A DNA stretch of 64,000 nt from Clostridium beijerinckii (GTDB lineage Bacteria; Bacillota; Clostridia; Clostridiales; Clostridiaceae), in NCBI RefSeq assembly GCF_036699995.1, contig NZ_CP144906.1, forward strand, positions 4,537,001-4,601,000, given 5' to 3'. Shown in pieces: positions 44,349 through 53,991 of this stretch. Below the pieces are notes generated by a model. The model made no database searches, had not been told where the DNA came from, and saw only the letters and a list, made by a program, of their open reading frames with translations. Each line of letters starts with the position of its first letter. The stretch's first letter is position 1. A program made the translations under genes and the position numbers.

Positions 44349-45233
44349 TTACTCTTCTTTAATTATTTTTCTTATCCCCATTTCAAAATTCACTTCACAA
44401 CTTTCGCAAACCTTTTTCAACTTGGTTACATCCGGTTCCAACCAAAATGTTCTTTTCAAATCTACTTCTTTTGCCCCAAATTGAATACATGAATTTTGAT
44501 TAACAATATCTCGAATTTCTTCAACAAACTCCCTAAGTATTCTAGGTTTTCCCGCTGAAATATTATAAACACCTTTGACCTTTTCATTCTCACCTAAAAT
44601 CCTTAATGCTTTTGTACAATCAGTAATATACATAAAATCCCACATATTTTCACAAGCTGATAATTCAGGTACTTTTCCTTCTTTTAGTGATTTTATTACA
44701 TATGATATAAGCGTTCCATCATTTTCTCCAATACCATAGACACTATAAATTCTAGGCCATACTAAAGCAATACCGAGCTGCTCTGCCAATACTCTTCCCA
44801 TATGATATGAAGCTAATTTTGCAGAACCGTACATCATAAACGGGTTTGGCACAGTAGTATCTTCACTACACAACCCATGAACTACTCCATACTCTGCTTG
44901 ACTTCCAGCCCCTATAAATTTATGGCATCCACATCTTTTAGCCGCCCTTATAGCATCTGCAGTATATTGTATATTACTGTTTTGTATATCGAAATTATTT
45001 CTATCATTTCCTGAAGAACCATTCCAGGCTAAATGATAAAATAAATCATAGCTACCTTTTAATTCACTTAATTTATCTATAGGCAATTCTATAACACTTA
45101 CTTCTTTAGGTAGTCTTTGTCTTTTAAAAGAGTTAGGTCTTATTACAGCTGTAACATTATGACCACCTTTTGTCATTTCCTTACATAATGCAGTTCCGAT
45201 AAAACCAGTAGCTCCAGTTATTAATATATTCAT
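44349..45233 (-). CDS. NAD-dependent sugar epimerase/dehydratase (extended SDR)
   Basis: The nucleotide site is GATGFIGTALC at residues 7-17. The active-site pair is YGSAK, with Ser in the segment GAGSQAEYG upstream. The enzyme has 294 residues and acts on a nucleotide sugar. It follows the TPP enzyme in the operon (24 bases apart). In the yersiniose pathway a reductase (YerF) of this fold acts right after the TPP enzyme YerE, and this gene may play that part. That assignment is inference. Confidence 0.82.
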   Translation of the reverse strand: MNILITGATGFIGTALCKEMTKGGHNVTAVIRPNSFKRQRLPKEVSVIELPIDKLSELKGSYDLFYHLAWNGSSGNDRNNFDIQNSNIQYTADAIRAAKRCGCHKFIGAGSQAEYGVVHGLCSEDTTVPNPFMMYGSAKLASYHMGRVLAEQLGIALVWPRIYSVYGIGENDGTLISYVIKSLKEGKVPELSACENMWDFMYITDCTKALRILGENEKVKGVYNISAGKPRILREFVEEIRDIVNQNSCIQFGAKEVDLKRTFWLEPDVTKLKKVCESCEVNFEMGIRKIIKEE

Positions 45234-45257
45234 ATACGCCCATACCTTTCAAATGTA

Positions 45258-47039
45258 TTATATTTGAATAAAATTATCTTCAAATTCATCTCTATCTAGC
45301 AATGGCGACATATCCTCAAGTGGTCTAGATGCCATTTGACCATCTTCTCTCATATAATTTGTTTGCTTTGGTAATATTTTTTGTGTAATATCTGCTTTTA
45401 CAGTACACACTACAGGGCCATCATACTCCAAAATTTCTGATACTTTATTAGATAATTCATCTACATTTTCAATATGATACGCTTTTATACCAAAAGCTTC
45501 AGCAAGCTTTTTCATATCCGGTAAAGTTAATCCTGATTCCGGTGTACATCCTGTAAGATGCCCATTAAAATTTCCATCCTGTGAACCATAAATCATACTA
45601 TATCCATTATTATCAACAACAAATAGTTTTACTGGTAGTTTTAGTCTCTTAAGTATTTCAAGTTCTTGAATATTCATCACTATACTACCATCGCCTGTAA
45701 CACATACAGTTCTTTTTCCACCTGATGCAATGCAAGAGCCTATAGACGCTGGCAAATCATACCCCATTGCTGCTAGCCCTTTTGTTAAGAAAGCTCTCTG
45801 TCCTTTTTTAATTCTAAATACTTTCATTGCAATGTCAACAGATGTTCCAGAACTAGTAAATTGATATATATCATTTTCTGTCATTTTATTTGATATTTCA
45901 TCTACCAAACGATATGTACTAACAAATCCATCTCTTGGTTCTTGTTCTGGAATAAATCTTGGATATTTATCTCTCAGTATATTACAGTGTTCTATCCATT
46001 CTGTTCTAATATTAGTTTTTAATTCTTCTTTTCTTTCTAATAAAGCTTTGATAAATGCTTTCGCATCACAGTTTATAGCAAGCTTTGGATGAACACTTTT
46101 CTTTTTCATTTCATTTTCATCGATTTCTACCATTACATGATCAGCTTTTTCTAGAAAGCTCTCAAAATTATATCCTGTAGAAAGTAAGTTTAATCTTGTC
46201 CCAATAGTTAATACAAAATCTGCATTCTGTTGAATAAAATTTGAGTGTCTATGCCCTACTGCACCTGGTCTCCCATAAAATAATGGATGACTGTCTTCAA
46301 TTAAGTCAACACCATTCCATGATGTCATTACTGGAGCATTTAATAGTTCATATAACTCTCTCGCCTCTTCAACTCCACCTGCTAATCTAATTCCATTACC
46401 TAAAATAAGTGCTGGTCTTTTTGCCTTATTAAATAATTCTATTGTTTTATCAATATCTTCTTTATTGCAGGGACACTCTCTAAGTTCAGAAGTATTATAT
46501 CCCTTTAAACTTTCTACATCTACTTGCATTGCCTGAATATCGAGTGGTATGTCAATCCACACAGGTCCTGGCTTCCCATTAACTGCAATAGCTGCTGCCT
46601 TTTCTAGTTCATATCGTATCTCTTCAGGTTCTTGAATCTGAACAGCATATTTAGATATTGGTTTTGCTATTGAAACTATATCAGTCTCTTGAATCCCGAA
46701 CTGACGTATATTTTGATCATTAACTAAATCTGCTCTCTTGGCCTGTCCTGATATGAAAATTACAGGTGTAGAATCATAATAAGCTCCTGCAAGGCCTGTT
46801 ATGGCATTAGTTCCGCCTGGCCCAGATGTTACTAAACATACACCATAACCTTCATTAATTCTTGCATAAGCTTCTGCTGCAATTGATGCCCCCTGTTCAT
46901 GGAGCATGCATATCCCATTCAAATTCTCATTTCTTCCTAATGAATCATTAAGATGCATCGCACCGCCACCACTAATATAAAATACGTGTTTTATACTTAG
47001 TTCTGATATGAATTCCATAACATAATCCGATATTTTCAT
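45258..47039 (-). CDS. Thiamine diphosphate-dependent enzyme, acetolactate-synthase-like
   Basis: The three ThDP-enzyme domains are all present. The catalytic Glu lies in LHEQGASIAAEAYARI, followed by SGPGGTNAITGLAGAYYDS. The ThDP-binding motif is GDGSIVMNIQELEIL through VVDNNGYSMI. With 593 residues it matches the acetohydroxyacid synthase family, but its place is among sugar genes. Related enzymes such as YerE attach a two-carbon unit from pyruvate to a 4-keto sugar. GGAGG lies five bases before the ATG at 47039. The substrate is not known; a branched-sugar role is inferred. Confidence 0.82.
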   Translation of the reverse strand: MKISDYVMEFISELSIKHVFYISGGGAMHLNDSLGRNENLNGICMLHEQGASIAAEAYARINEGYGVCLVTSGPGGTNAITGLAGAYYDSTPVIFISGQAKRADLVNDQNIRQFGIQETDIVSIAKPISKYAVQIQEPEEIRYELEKAAAIAVNGKPGPVWIDIPLDIQAMQVDVESLKGYNTSELRECPCNKEDIDKTIELFNKAKRPALILGNGIRLAGGVEEARELYELLNAPVMTSWNGVDLIEDSHPLFYGRPGAVGHRHSNFIQQNADFVLTIGTRLNLLSTGYNFESFLEKADHVMVEIDENEMKKKSVHPKLAINCDAKAFIKALLERKEELKTNIRTEWIEHCNILRDKYPRFIPEQEPRDGFVSTYRLVDEISNKMTENDIYQFTSSGTSVDIAMKVFRIKKGQRAFLTKGLAAMGYDLPASIGSCIASGGKRTVCVTGDGSIVMNIQELEILKRLKLPVKLFVVDNNGYSMIYGSQDGNFNGHLTGCTPESGLTLPDMKKLAEAFGIKAYHIENVDELSNKVSEILEYDGPVVCTVKADITQKILPKQTNYMREDGQMASRPLEDMSPLLDRDEFEDNFIQI

Positions 47040-47064
47040 ACTTTCCTCCATTGATATATAATTA

Positions 47065-48225
47065 TTACTCTACATATGCATAGCATACTGTTCCACCTAT
47101 ACCATTACTTTGATGATGTCTTACAGAAATTTTATATTCTGGAACTAAACTTTTCAGATATAGCGGTATTTCCCAAAATGCATCAATTCTGTGATATAAG
47201 CATATTGCCATTTTAGGTTTTTGTGTCGTTATAATTTTTTCAGCACCTCTAAGTGCATTTTGCTCTGCTCCCTCTATATCCATTTTTATTAGTGTAACCT
47301 TTTTATTATATAATACATCATCCAACTTTACTGCCTTCACAGATTGAATTTGTTTTTCATCTAATAAGTTATTTTCGGCCTTATAGAAACTGCAACTTTC
47401 TCCCGAACCACTTTCTTCATTTCCATATTGAATAACTTTGTATTCATTCCACACACCACAATTAAAACATTCAATCTTATTAGCAATCGCCTCGTCTATT
47501 TTCATTACATTATTTTTTAATATTTCGAAATTATTTTTATCCATTTCAAACGAGTATATTGCATCAAAATTATTTTCTGTAACCTCTAAGAACTCTGATA
47601 TTGAATCTCCTATGTATGCTCCACAATCTACAAACCCTTCATTTTTGCCAAGTCTAAATACCCCATGATCAAAGTACTCTCCATCACTATATATTTCCTC
47701 ATAATCATTCAGCAAACATTTTTCACCAATTCTATTACTAATAACATCTGCATATATTCTTTTTGACTTATCATCATCAATAATATTATATACTTCTAGA
47801 AATTTATTTGAGTTGTTTACAAACCACTCTCTATCCATTGGTAGGTTAACTATCATATCAAAAAACAATGCAAAAGGATTAATATGTCTTATTTTCATAT
47901 CATCTAGTTGTTCTTGTACTCCTCTTAAATCTCCAATAAGTGGAATTACAACAACATTTTTTAATTTTTTTAGTTCATCTGGAGATATACATTTAATCCC
48001 CTTATATTCCTTTCCCCATTTATTCGGGTTATTATCACATAAATAATCAACTTTTATATCTCTATTTAAGAAGTATTGTTCATAAGCTTCTTCAAAAAAT
48101 TTACCAACGCCAAATATGCATATATAGTTTGAATTTCTAAGTATATTTCTTTTATCAAAACTTCCTGTATTTGTCGCGTCTCTGATTGCATCCTTAATCT
48201 TTCTTTCGTAAAAATTCAAATTCAT
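47065..48225 (-). CDS. FkbM-family methyltransferase with Rossmann-like N-terminus (1)
   Basis: Residues 1-115 form a Rossmann-like domain (YICIFGVGKFFEEAYEQYFL). The FkbM methyltransferase part begins near 190: EGFVDCGAYIGDSISEF (SAM motif I), YSFEMDKNNFEILKNN and TLIKMDIEGAEQNALRGAEK. It would O-methylate a sugar, using SAM. There are 386 residues. The next gene is a paralogue of the same layout, so the pair arose by duplication. Confidence 0.85.
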   Translation of the reverse strand: MNLNFYERKIKDAIRDATNTGSFDKRNILRNSNYICIFGVGKFFEEAYEQYFLNRDIKVDYLCDNNPNKWGKEYKGIKCISPDELKKLKNVVVIPLIGDLRGVQEQLDDMKIRHINPFALFFDMIVNLPMDREWFVNNSNKFLEVYNIIDDDKSKRIYADVISNRIGEKCLLNDYEEIYSDGEYFDHGVFRLGKNEGFVDCGAYIGDSISEFLEVTENNFDAIYSFEMDKNNFEILKNNVMKIDEAIANKIECFNCGVWNEYKVIQYGNEESGSGESCSFYKAENNLLDEKQIQSVKAVKLDDVLYNKKVTLIKMDIEGAEQNALRGAEKIITTQKPKMAICLYHRIDAFWEIPLYLKSLVPEYKISVRHHQSNGIGGTVCYAYVE

Positions 48226-48250
48226 TCTCTCTTCTCCTCAAATCCATAGT

Positions 48251-49414
48251 TTATGTAATACTCTCAACATAGGCATAACAAACTGTTTCTGAAACCCAAA
48301 AGTTTGCATGGTGTCTAATACTAATATTATAACTTGGAACCAATTTTTTTAAATAAATTGGTATTTTCCATAAATCTTCAACTCTATGATATACACAAAT
48401 TGCCATTTTAGGCTTCTGTTCTGTTATTATTTTATTGCTACCTTCAAGTGCCATCATTTCAGCACCTTCAATATCCATTTTTATCATTGTAACTTTTCTA
48501 TTTCCTAATAAATCGTCTAATTTAACGACTTTGGCTGTCGTAATTTCTTTTTCATTAAAAATGCTAAAACTATCTGATGATGACATTTTTCCGTAAGATA
48601 TAGTTTTATTTTCATTCCATACTCCATAATTAAAACATTCTATTTTTTCACTTACTGACTTTGAAAGCATCCTTGCATTAGAGCACAATTTATCATAATT
48701 ATCTTTATCTAATTCAAAAGAATATGCACTGCTAAATTTTTCATTAGTAACTTTTAAAAAACTTTCTAAAGTATCTCCATCATAAGCACCACAGTCTACA
48801 AAACTTTCATTATCTGTAAATCCTAATATATCACTTGGAAAATACTGCGGTAAAACGCATATTTCATCGTACTTATATTTTGAAAATTGTGGTGCTATTC
48901 TATTGCACAAAACATTTACAAATACCTTTTTGGACTCTTCGTCCTTCAATATATTATATGCTTTAAATATTTCTTCTTCTTGATCCTTAAACCACTCTTT
49001 ATCTCGATTTCCATTCATAACCTCATCGAGAACCATATCATTATATGTGATTATATTATTAAATCCCAATTCTCTTAATTGAGTTTCAGCACTTCTTGGA
49101 TCTCCTAACATTAAAATTATTGCTACATTATTCATATGAGACAATTCATTCAAAGAGACACATTCAATCCCTTTAAAGTATCCACCTCTGTTGCTTACTT
49201 CTTCAAGTTTTTCTTTATTATTATCACACAACAAGTTAACATGGAATCTTTCTTTAACGTTTTGTTGCTCAAATGCTTCTTCAAAATATCTTCCTAACCC
49301 AAACACGCATACATTTTCAGAGCTATCAATAATATTCCTTTTATCAAAACTTCCAGTAATTGCTGCATATTCTATTGCATTTTTTAATTGTTCCTCATAA
49401 TTATTATAACCCAT
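48251..49414 (-). CDS. FkbM-family methyltransferase with Rossmann-like N-terminus (2)
   Basis: This is a paralogue of the preceding gene, sharing the order and motifs: NVCVFGLGRYFEEAFEQQNV, ESFVDCGAYDGDTLESF, YSFELDKDNYDKLCSNAR and TMIKMDIEGAEMMALEGSNK. There are 387 residues. Differences in the N-terminal domain suggest a different sugar or position. It lies 14 bases past the stop of the aldolase-like gene. Confidence 0.85.
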   Translation of the reverse strand: MGYNNYEEQLKNAIEYAAITGSFDKRNIIDSSENVCVFGLGRYFEEAFEQQNVKERFHVNLLCDNNKEKLEEVSNRGGYFKGIECVSLNELSHMNNVAIILMLGDPRSAETQLRELGFNNIITYNDMVLDEVMNGNRDKEWFKDQEEEIFKAYNILKDEESKKVFVNVLCNRIAPQFSKYKYDEICVLPQYFPSDILGFTDNESFVDCGAYDGDTLESFLKVTNEKFSSAYSFELDKDNYDKLCSNARMLSKSVSEKIECFNYGVWNENKTISYGKMSSSDSFSIFNEKEITTAKVVKLDDLLGNRKVTMIKMDIEGAEMMALEGSNKIITEQKPKMAICVYHRVEDLWKIPIYLKKLVPSYNISIRHHANFWVSETVCYAYVESIT

Positions 49415-49427
49415 ACTACTCCTTTTG

Positions 49428-50249
49428 TTATTCCGCTACAGAAAACTTATTGTACTTAATTAAATTTTCAATCAGTTCATTTTTAATCATTGTAGCCTCA
49501 TAACCACCGTTAACTTCTAACTTTCTTAATAGATATTCCATTGTAAGATTTCCATCTCTCCATTTTCCACCAAGACCTAAATGAGTCACATCCATATAAT
49601 CTGCTCCTTCTTTAATTGCTAAATCAGCAAGAATTTCAGCTGTACCATTCTTATCATGTAAATGAACGCCTAATTCCACTCCTACTTTATGACATTCTCT
49701 AATCGTATCTATTACATATTTTTCTGTCATTACGCTTTCAGTATCTGCAAATTCTATCGCTTTAACTCCTCTTGCTTTTGCAAATTCAGCAAAGCTTATA
49801 TTTTTTTCAATATCGTTATATCCTGCACTAGTAAAATTCAAAAATATTTCATATCCTAATTCCTGAATTTCACTAACCTGTCTATCCAAAACATCAAAAT
49901 CTGTTTCATGAGATCTTGTAAGCAATCTAATTGTATCAACAACACTATGTTTTTTAGGCAATAAGTTAGCTAATGGTCTTTGGACATCTCTCATAGCTGA
50001 TATCTTTGTAACATTTTTTATTGATTTAAATACTTCTGCTATTTCTTGATTTCTAGTGCTGCAGTATCTATATATACCTCTGTTAGGATCTGCTTCTTCA
50101 TTATGAAAGAATCCTAGTTCAATATAATCAATACCTTTTCCTTGTGCAAATTTATATAAATTTCTAACGAATAAATCATCGAAATTCCAACCTGTTTGAT
50201 ATCCCACTTCTCTTATTGTGCAATCAAATATCTTTATTCCATTAATCAT
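49428..50249 (-). CDS. DRE-TIM aldolase-like enzyme (HMG-CoA lyase superfamily)
   Basis: The barrel starts IKIFDCTIREVGYQTGW, with the DCTxRxxG motif, where the more usual second Asp is Glu. Metal and acid sites follow in LGVHLHDKNGTAEILADLAI. There are 273 residues. Relatives are 4-hydroxy-2-oxovalerate aldolase and HMG-CoA lyase, which form or break carbon-carbon bonds next to a keto acid. In this sugar operon it may feed or trim the branch carbon added by the TPP enzyme. The function is inference only. Confidence 0.78.
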   Translation of the reverse strand: MINGIKIFDCTIREVGYQTGWNFDDLFVRNLYKFAQGKGIDYIELGFFHNEEADPNRGIYRYCSTRNQEIAEVFKSIKNVTKISAMRDVQRPLANLLPKKHSVVDTIRLLTRSHETDFDVLDRQVSEIQELGYEIFLNFTSAGYNDIEKNISFAEFAKARGVKAIEFADTESVMTEKYVIDTIRECHKVGVELGVHLHDKNGTAEILADLAIKEGADYMDVTHLGLGGKWRDGNLTMEYLLRKLEVNGGYEATMIKNELIENLIKYNKFSVAE

Positions 50250-50284
50250 ACGTATTTCATCCTCTCTGATTAAATGTAAAGGAG

Positions 50285-51601
50285 TTATATTTCTATACTT
50301 TCTTTAATTCTTTTTACCATTTCATCTAACATTTCTTTAGTCATACCAGGATATAAACCAATCCAAAATGTATTATTCATAGCAAAATCTGTGTTTTTTA
50401 GCCCTCCAACTGTTCTATAGTCTTCTCCATTAACTAGACCATCAAAACATGGGTGCCTTGTAATATTACCCGCAAATAGTGAACGAGTCTGTATATTGTT
50501 TTTTTCAAGATATGATACAATTTCATCTCTAGTTTTAGAACTTCCTTCTTTAACTGAGATAACAAAGCCAAACCAGCAAGGGTTTGCTCCATCTTCTTTT
50601 TCTGGAAGTATGATATCTTCTTCTAGCCCATTTAAATTTTCTCTTAAATACTCCCAATTTGCACGACGCTTTTCAACGAAACTCGCAAGTTTTTTTAATT
50701 GTGCTACCCCTATAGCCGCCTGCATATCTGTTGCTTTTAGATTATATCCTAAATGAGAATAAACATATTTATGATCATATCCAAAAGGCAATGTTCCATA
50801 TTGTCCTTTAAATCTTCTGTTACATGTGTCATCCTGCCCGCCAGAACATACACAGTCACGTCCCCAGTCTCTCATTGAACGTATAATCTTATTTAATAAT
50901 GGATTGCTTGTATAGACTGCTCCACCTTCTCCCATTGTCATTTGGTGTGCTGGATAGAAACTAGATGTTCCTATATCACCAATAGTTCCTGTTAACTTAA
51001 CTACTCCATTTATTTCATATTCTCCACCTAAGGCATCACAGTTATCTTCAATAAGCCATAAATTATGTTTGTCGCAAAATTCTTTAATTTTATGTAAATC
51101 AAAAATATTTCCTAAACTATGTGCTATAAATACAGCCTTTGTCTTGTCTGATAAAGCACCTTCTAAAAGTGAAACATCTAAGTTGTATGAAGGAATTGCA
51201 ATATCTACAAATACTGGCACAGCACCACATTGAATAATAGGAGCTACTGTCGTAGGAAACGCTGCAGCAACTGTAATAATTTCATCTCCGCGTTTAACTC
51301 TTCTATCCCCTAATAGTTGAGATGTTAACGCCATAATAGCAAGGAGATTTGCTGATGAACCCGAGTTAACTAGTGAACAATATGGTACACTTAAATATTT
51401 AGCTAATCCTTTTTCAAACTCATCAGTATACTTTCCAGCTGTTAACCAAAAATCCAATGCTGAGTCAACCAAATTACACATCTCTTCTTCGTCATAAACA
51501 CGCCCAGCGTAGTTTATTCTATCACCGATTTCATAGTCTTTTTTTCTATGATTTTCTTTATAGTATTCTTTAACAAGCTCTAAGATTTTTTCTTTTTCCA
51601 T
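50285..51601 (-). CDS. rfbH: CDP-4-keto-sugar 3-dehydrase, RfbH/E1 type
   Basis: This is a DegT-family PMP enzyme of the special class that removes the C3 hydroxyl. The usual catalytic lysine is replaced by His 219 in SSFYPAHQMTMGEGG, the E1 mark. Cysteines for a [2Fe-2S] cluster are seen in RDCVCSGGQDDTC (250, 252, 260) with a further Cys at 188. There are 438 residues, normal for RfbH. In known pathways E1 works with a reductase (E3, RfbI) that supplies electrons. No RfbI gene is seen in the window, so an unlinked reductase or ferredoxin would be needed. Confidence 0.9.
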   Translation of the reverse strand: MEKEKILELVKEYYKENHRKKDYEIGDRINYAGRVYDEEEMCNLVDSALDFWLTAGKYTDEFEKGLAKYLSVPYCSLVNSGSSANLLAIMALTSQLLGDRRVKRGDEIITVAAAFPTTVAPIIQCGAVPVFVDIAIPSYNLDVSLLEGALSDKTKAVFIAHSLGNIFDLHKIKEFCDKHNLWLIEDNCDALGGEYEINGVVKLTGTIGDIGTSSFYPAHQMTMGEGGAVYTSNPLLNKIIRSMRDWGRDCVCSGGQDDTCNRRFKGQYGTLPFGYDHKYVYSHLGYNLKATDMQAAIGVAQLKKLASFVEKRRANWEYLRENLNGLEEDIILPEKEDGANPCWFGFVISVKEGSSKTRDEIVSYLEKNNIQTRSLFAGNITRHPCFDGLVNGEDYRTVGGLKNTDFAMNNTFWIGLYPGMTKEMLDEMVKRIKESIEI

Positions 51602-51627
51602 AACTAATCCGCCTCTCTTAATAAAGC

Positions 51628-52869
51628 CTAAAGCATATATCTACAATCTATAATTTTTTTGTTACCAAATTCATTTATTTTTTTAAATTCCTGCCAAGCA
51701 GTAACAACAGCTACAACATCTGAATTATCATAAACTTCTTTAGCACTTTCACAATAGTTAACTATAATATCAGGATACTTTTCCTTAAATTCTTCTATAG
51801 CTATTGGATCATATGCATATATATTTTTATAACCATCCTCAATCAAAGCCTTAATTATCTTTACTGCCGGTGTATCTCTAACATCATCTGATTCTGGCTT
51901 AAATGACAATCCTAATATTCCTATGGATTGTTCTTTATTCAATCCCTTAATTATCTTCTTTGCTATAGTTTGTGAAATATTATCATTTGTATTTATTACA
52001 CTTTTTAATATTTGCGGAGCAAATCCTTTAGCATTAGCCTGGGAATATAAAGCATTTGTATCCTTTGGAAGACAATAGCCGCCATATCCACAGCCTGGGT
52101 ATACATACGAAGTCATATTACAGTTATTCCATCGCTTGTCCATATGTAAAATCTTAAATGCTTCTGAAATTTCTATTCCACCTATGTGGTCTGCAACTTG
52201 AGCCATCTCATTTGAATAACTAATTAAAGTAGCTAAAAGTGTATTTGATAAATATTTTATAAATTCACCTGTAGAATGAGATACACATTTAATTGGTATA
52301 TTCATATCCCTATAAAGATCTAATAGCATTTCCATAGATCTTGAGTCATTGCAGCCAAGAACAATTCTATCTGCCTCTATAAAATCTTTCCAACAATGTC
52401 CTTCCCTTAAGAACTCTGGATTATTAGCTACTCCTATATTTTCTGCTCTTTCCCCTTTAGATTTAACATATGGATATATCTTTTCAGCCGTAGTTGATGG
52501 AGGTATTGTTGATTTTGTGACTAATACTCTAAACTTATCATCTTTAATTGCATCAATAGTTCTATCAATCGCTGAAAATAAATAAGTTAAATCAGCATTT
52601 CCCATTTCTCCATATGGTGTTCCAACACAATAAAATACATACTCACTATTTCTTATTGCTTCTTCAACATCATCTGTTACAAAAAAATTCTTATTAAGAT
52701 GATCATTTAAAACATCTTCCATATAAGGCTCAAAAAAAGGTATTTTCCCTTCTCTAAGTGTATTCTTACGTTTTTCATCTACATCAATCCCATAAACTTT
52801 ATGGCCTAAATGAGCAAAGCCTAAGGCTGTTGTAAGTCCTACGAATCCTAAACCAAAAACTGTTACCAT
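51628..52869 (-). CDS. Nucleotide-sugar 6-dehydrogenase (UDP-Glc/GDP-Man family)
   Basis: The N-terminal NAD domain is VTVFGLGFVGLTTALGFA. The catalytic Cys is in YPGCGYGGYCLPKDTNAL. The C-terminal substrate domain begins near IGILGLSFKPESDDVRDTPA. There are 413 residues. It oxidises C6 of a nucleotide hexose to the uronate. Its stop lies 26 bases before rfbH, and its start overlaps the end of the next upstream gene by seven bases. Whether its substrate is UDP- or CDP-glucose is not known; the neighbouring cytidylyltransferase suggests CDP. Confidence 0.88.
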   Translation of the reverse strand: MVTVFGLGFVGLTTALGFAHLGHKVYGIDVDEKRKNTLREGKIPFFEPYMEDVLNDHLNKNFFVTDDVEEAIRNSEYVFYCVGTPYGEMGNADLTYLFSAIDRTIDAIKDDKFRVLVTKSTIPPSTTAEKIYPYVKSKGERAENIGVANNPEFLREGHCWKDFIEADRIVLGCNDSRSMEMLLDLYRDMNIPIKCVSHSTGEFIKYLSNTLLATLISYSNEMAQVADHIGGIEISEAFKILHMDKRWNNCNMTSYVYPGCGYGGYCLPKDTNALYSQANAKGFAPQILKSVINTNDNISQTIAKKIIKGLNKEQSIGILGLSFKPESDDVRDTPAVKIIKALIEDGYKNIYAYDPIAIEEFKEKYPDIIVNYCESAKEVYDNSDVVAVVTAWQEFKKINEFGNKKIIDCRYML

Positions 52870-53957
52870 ATCAAATTTTCCTCAGTACTTTCTTTTATGA
52901 ATGTTAAAAATCTATAGATTCCATCTTCTACAAGTATTTCTGGATTATAATCTAATATATTTCTAGCCTTATCTATATTAGGGCATCTTCTTTGCGGATT
53001 ATTAGTTAAATATTCCTTGTCTTCAGATGAACTAAAAATTACATTACCCTTATATCCAAATATTTCTTTACCTGCTTCTTTATATATATCTGCTAATTGT
53101 TTAATTGTAATTTCAGGTTTTTCTATACCAATATTGAAATAATCATATTTTCCGTGCAGCATTACTTTAAAATATCCTGCTATAGAGTCTGCAATATAGC
53201 AAAAAGTTCTTGTTGGACTACCATTCGATAATATGATAATATCATTTCCATCAATTATATTTTTAGCAAAATCTGCGGGTACACGTTTATCATTAATCTT
53301 CATGCCAGGTCCATAATTATTAAATGGTCTCGCCACGCCAATTGGCATATTATACTTTTGTGCAAAAAGCATACACATAGTTTCCCCAAATCGCTTAGAC
53401 TCATCATAGCACGAGCGTGGTCCTGTTGCAGATACATATCCATAGTATTCCTCAGATGTAGGTACTGCTTCTGGTGCTGGATCACCATAAAGTTCACTTG
53501 AGGAAAAAAATAGAAATCCCTTGATGTTTTTTTCTGAATAATAATCCAAAAGACTTCTCAATCCCCATATATTAGCATCCAAAGTTTCGATCGGATACTT
53601 TCTATAAAATATAGGAGATGCTATAGATGCCATATGTATAATAAAATCTGCTGTATCTGCATCTTCTATATCACTAATTTTATCTTTAATAATATCAAAT
53701 TCTTTAACTTCAAATCTTTCATCTTTTCCGATTTCATCAATCCATTTTGGATAACCTAGCATAAAATTATCAAGGCATATAACCCTTTTCAATTTCAAAT
53801 CATCCTTAAATTTATATAAAAAATGTACAAAATAATATCCTAAAAATCCAGCACAACCAGTAATTAGAATAGTTGAATCTGTTAATTTGTCTATTTCCTG
53901 TTTTGATAATTTATTGTATGTATATTGTAAATCCGCTTCTAATGACTTAGTAATCAT
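52863..53957 (-). CDS. SDR resembling UDP-glucuronate decarboxylase
   Basis: It carries the extended SDR fold with TILITGCAGFLGYYFVHFL and active site SSSELYGDP plus GPRSCYDESKRFGE, the latter very like UDP-xylose synthase. There are 364 residues, including an extra helical N-terminus of about 28. It would decarboxylate a nucleotide glucuronate to a pentose, passing through a 4-keto state. It is clearly unlike RfbG (CDP-glucose 4,6-dehydratase), which would be expected next to rfbF and rfbH. The 4-keto product could be what RfbH acts on. Confidence 0.82.
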   Translation of the reverse strand: MITKSLEADLQYTYNKLSKQEIDKLTDSTILITGCAGFLGYYFVHFLYKFKDDLKLKRVICLDNFMLGYPKWIDEIGKDERFEVKEFDIIKDKISDIEDADTADFIIHMASIASPIFYRKYPIETLDANIWGLRSLLDYYSEKNIKGFLFFSSSELYGDPAPEAVPTSEEYYGYVSATGPRSCYDESKRFGETMCMLFAQKYNMPIGVARPFNNYGPGMKINDKRVPADFAKNIIDGNDIIILSNGSPTRTFCYIADSIAGYFKVMLHGKYDYFNIGIEKPEITIKQLADIYKEAGKEIFGYKGNVIFSSSEDKEYLTNNPQRRCPNIDKARNILDYNPEILVEDGIYRFLTFIKESTEENLIW

Positions 53958-53991
53958 TAATATTCCTCCATATATGTTTTAAATTATATCA

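Noticed and set aside
45258..47039. Acetolactate synthase for branched-chain amino acid synthesis
   Set aside because: No ilvN, ilvC or ilvD neighbours; it lies inside a sugar operon with rfbF and rfbH.
52863..53957. CDP-glucose 4,6-dehydratase (RfbG)
   Set aside because: The active-site context GPRSCYDESKR is that of glucuronate decarboxylases, and the RfbG pattern is not seen.
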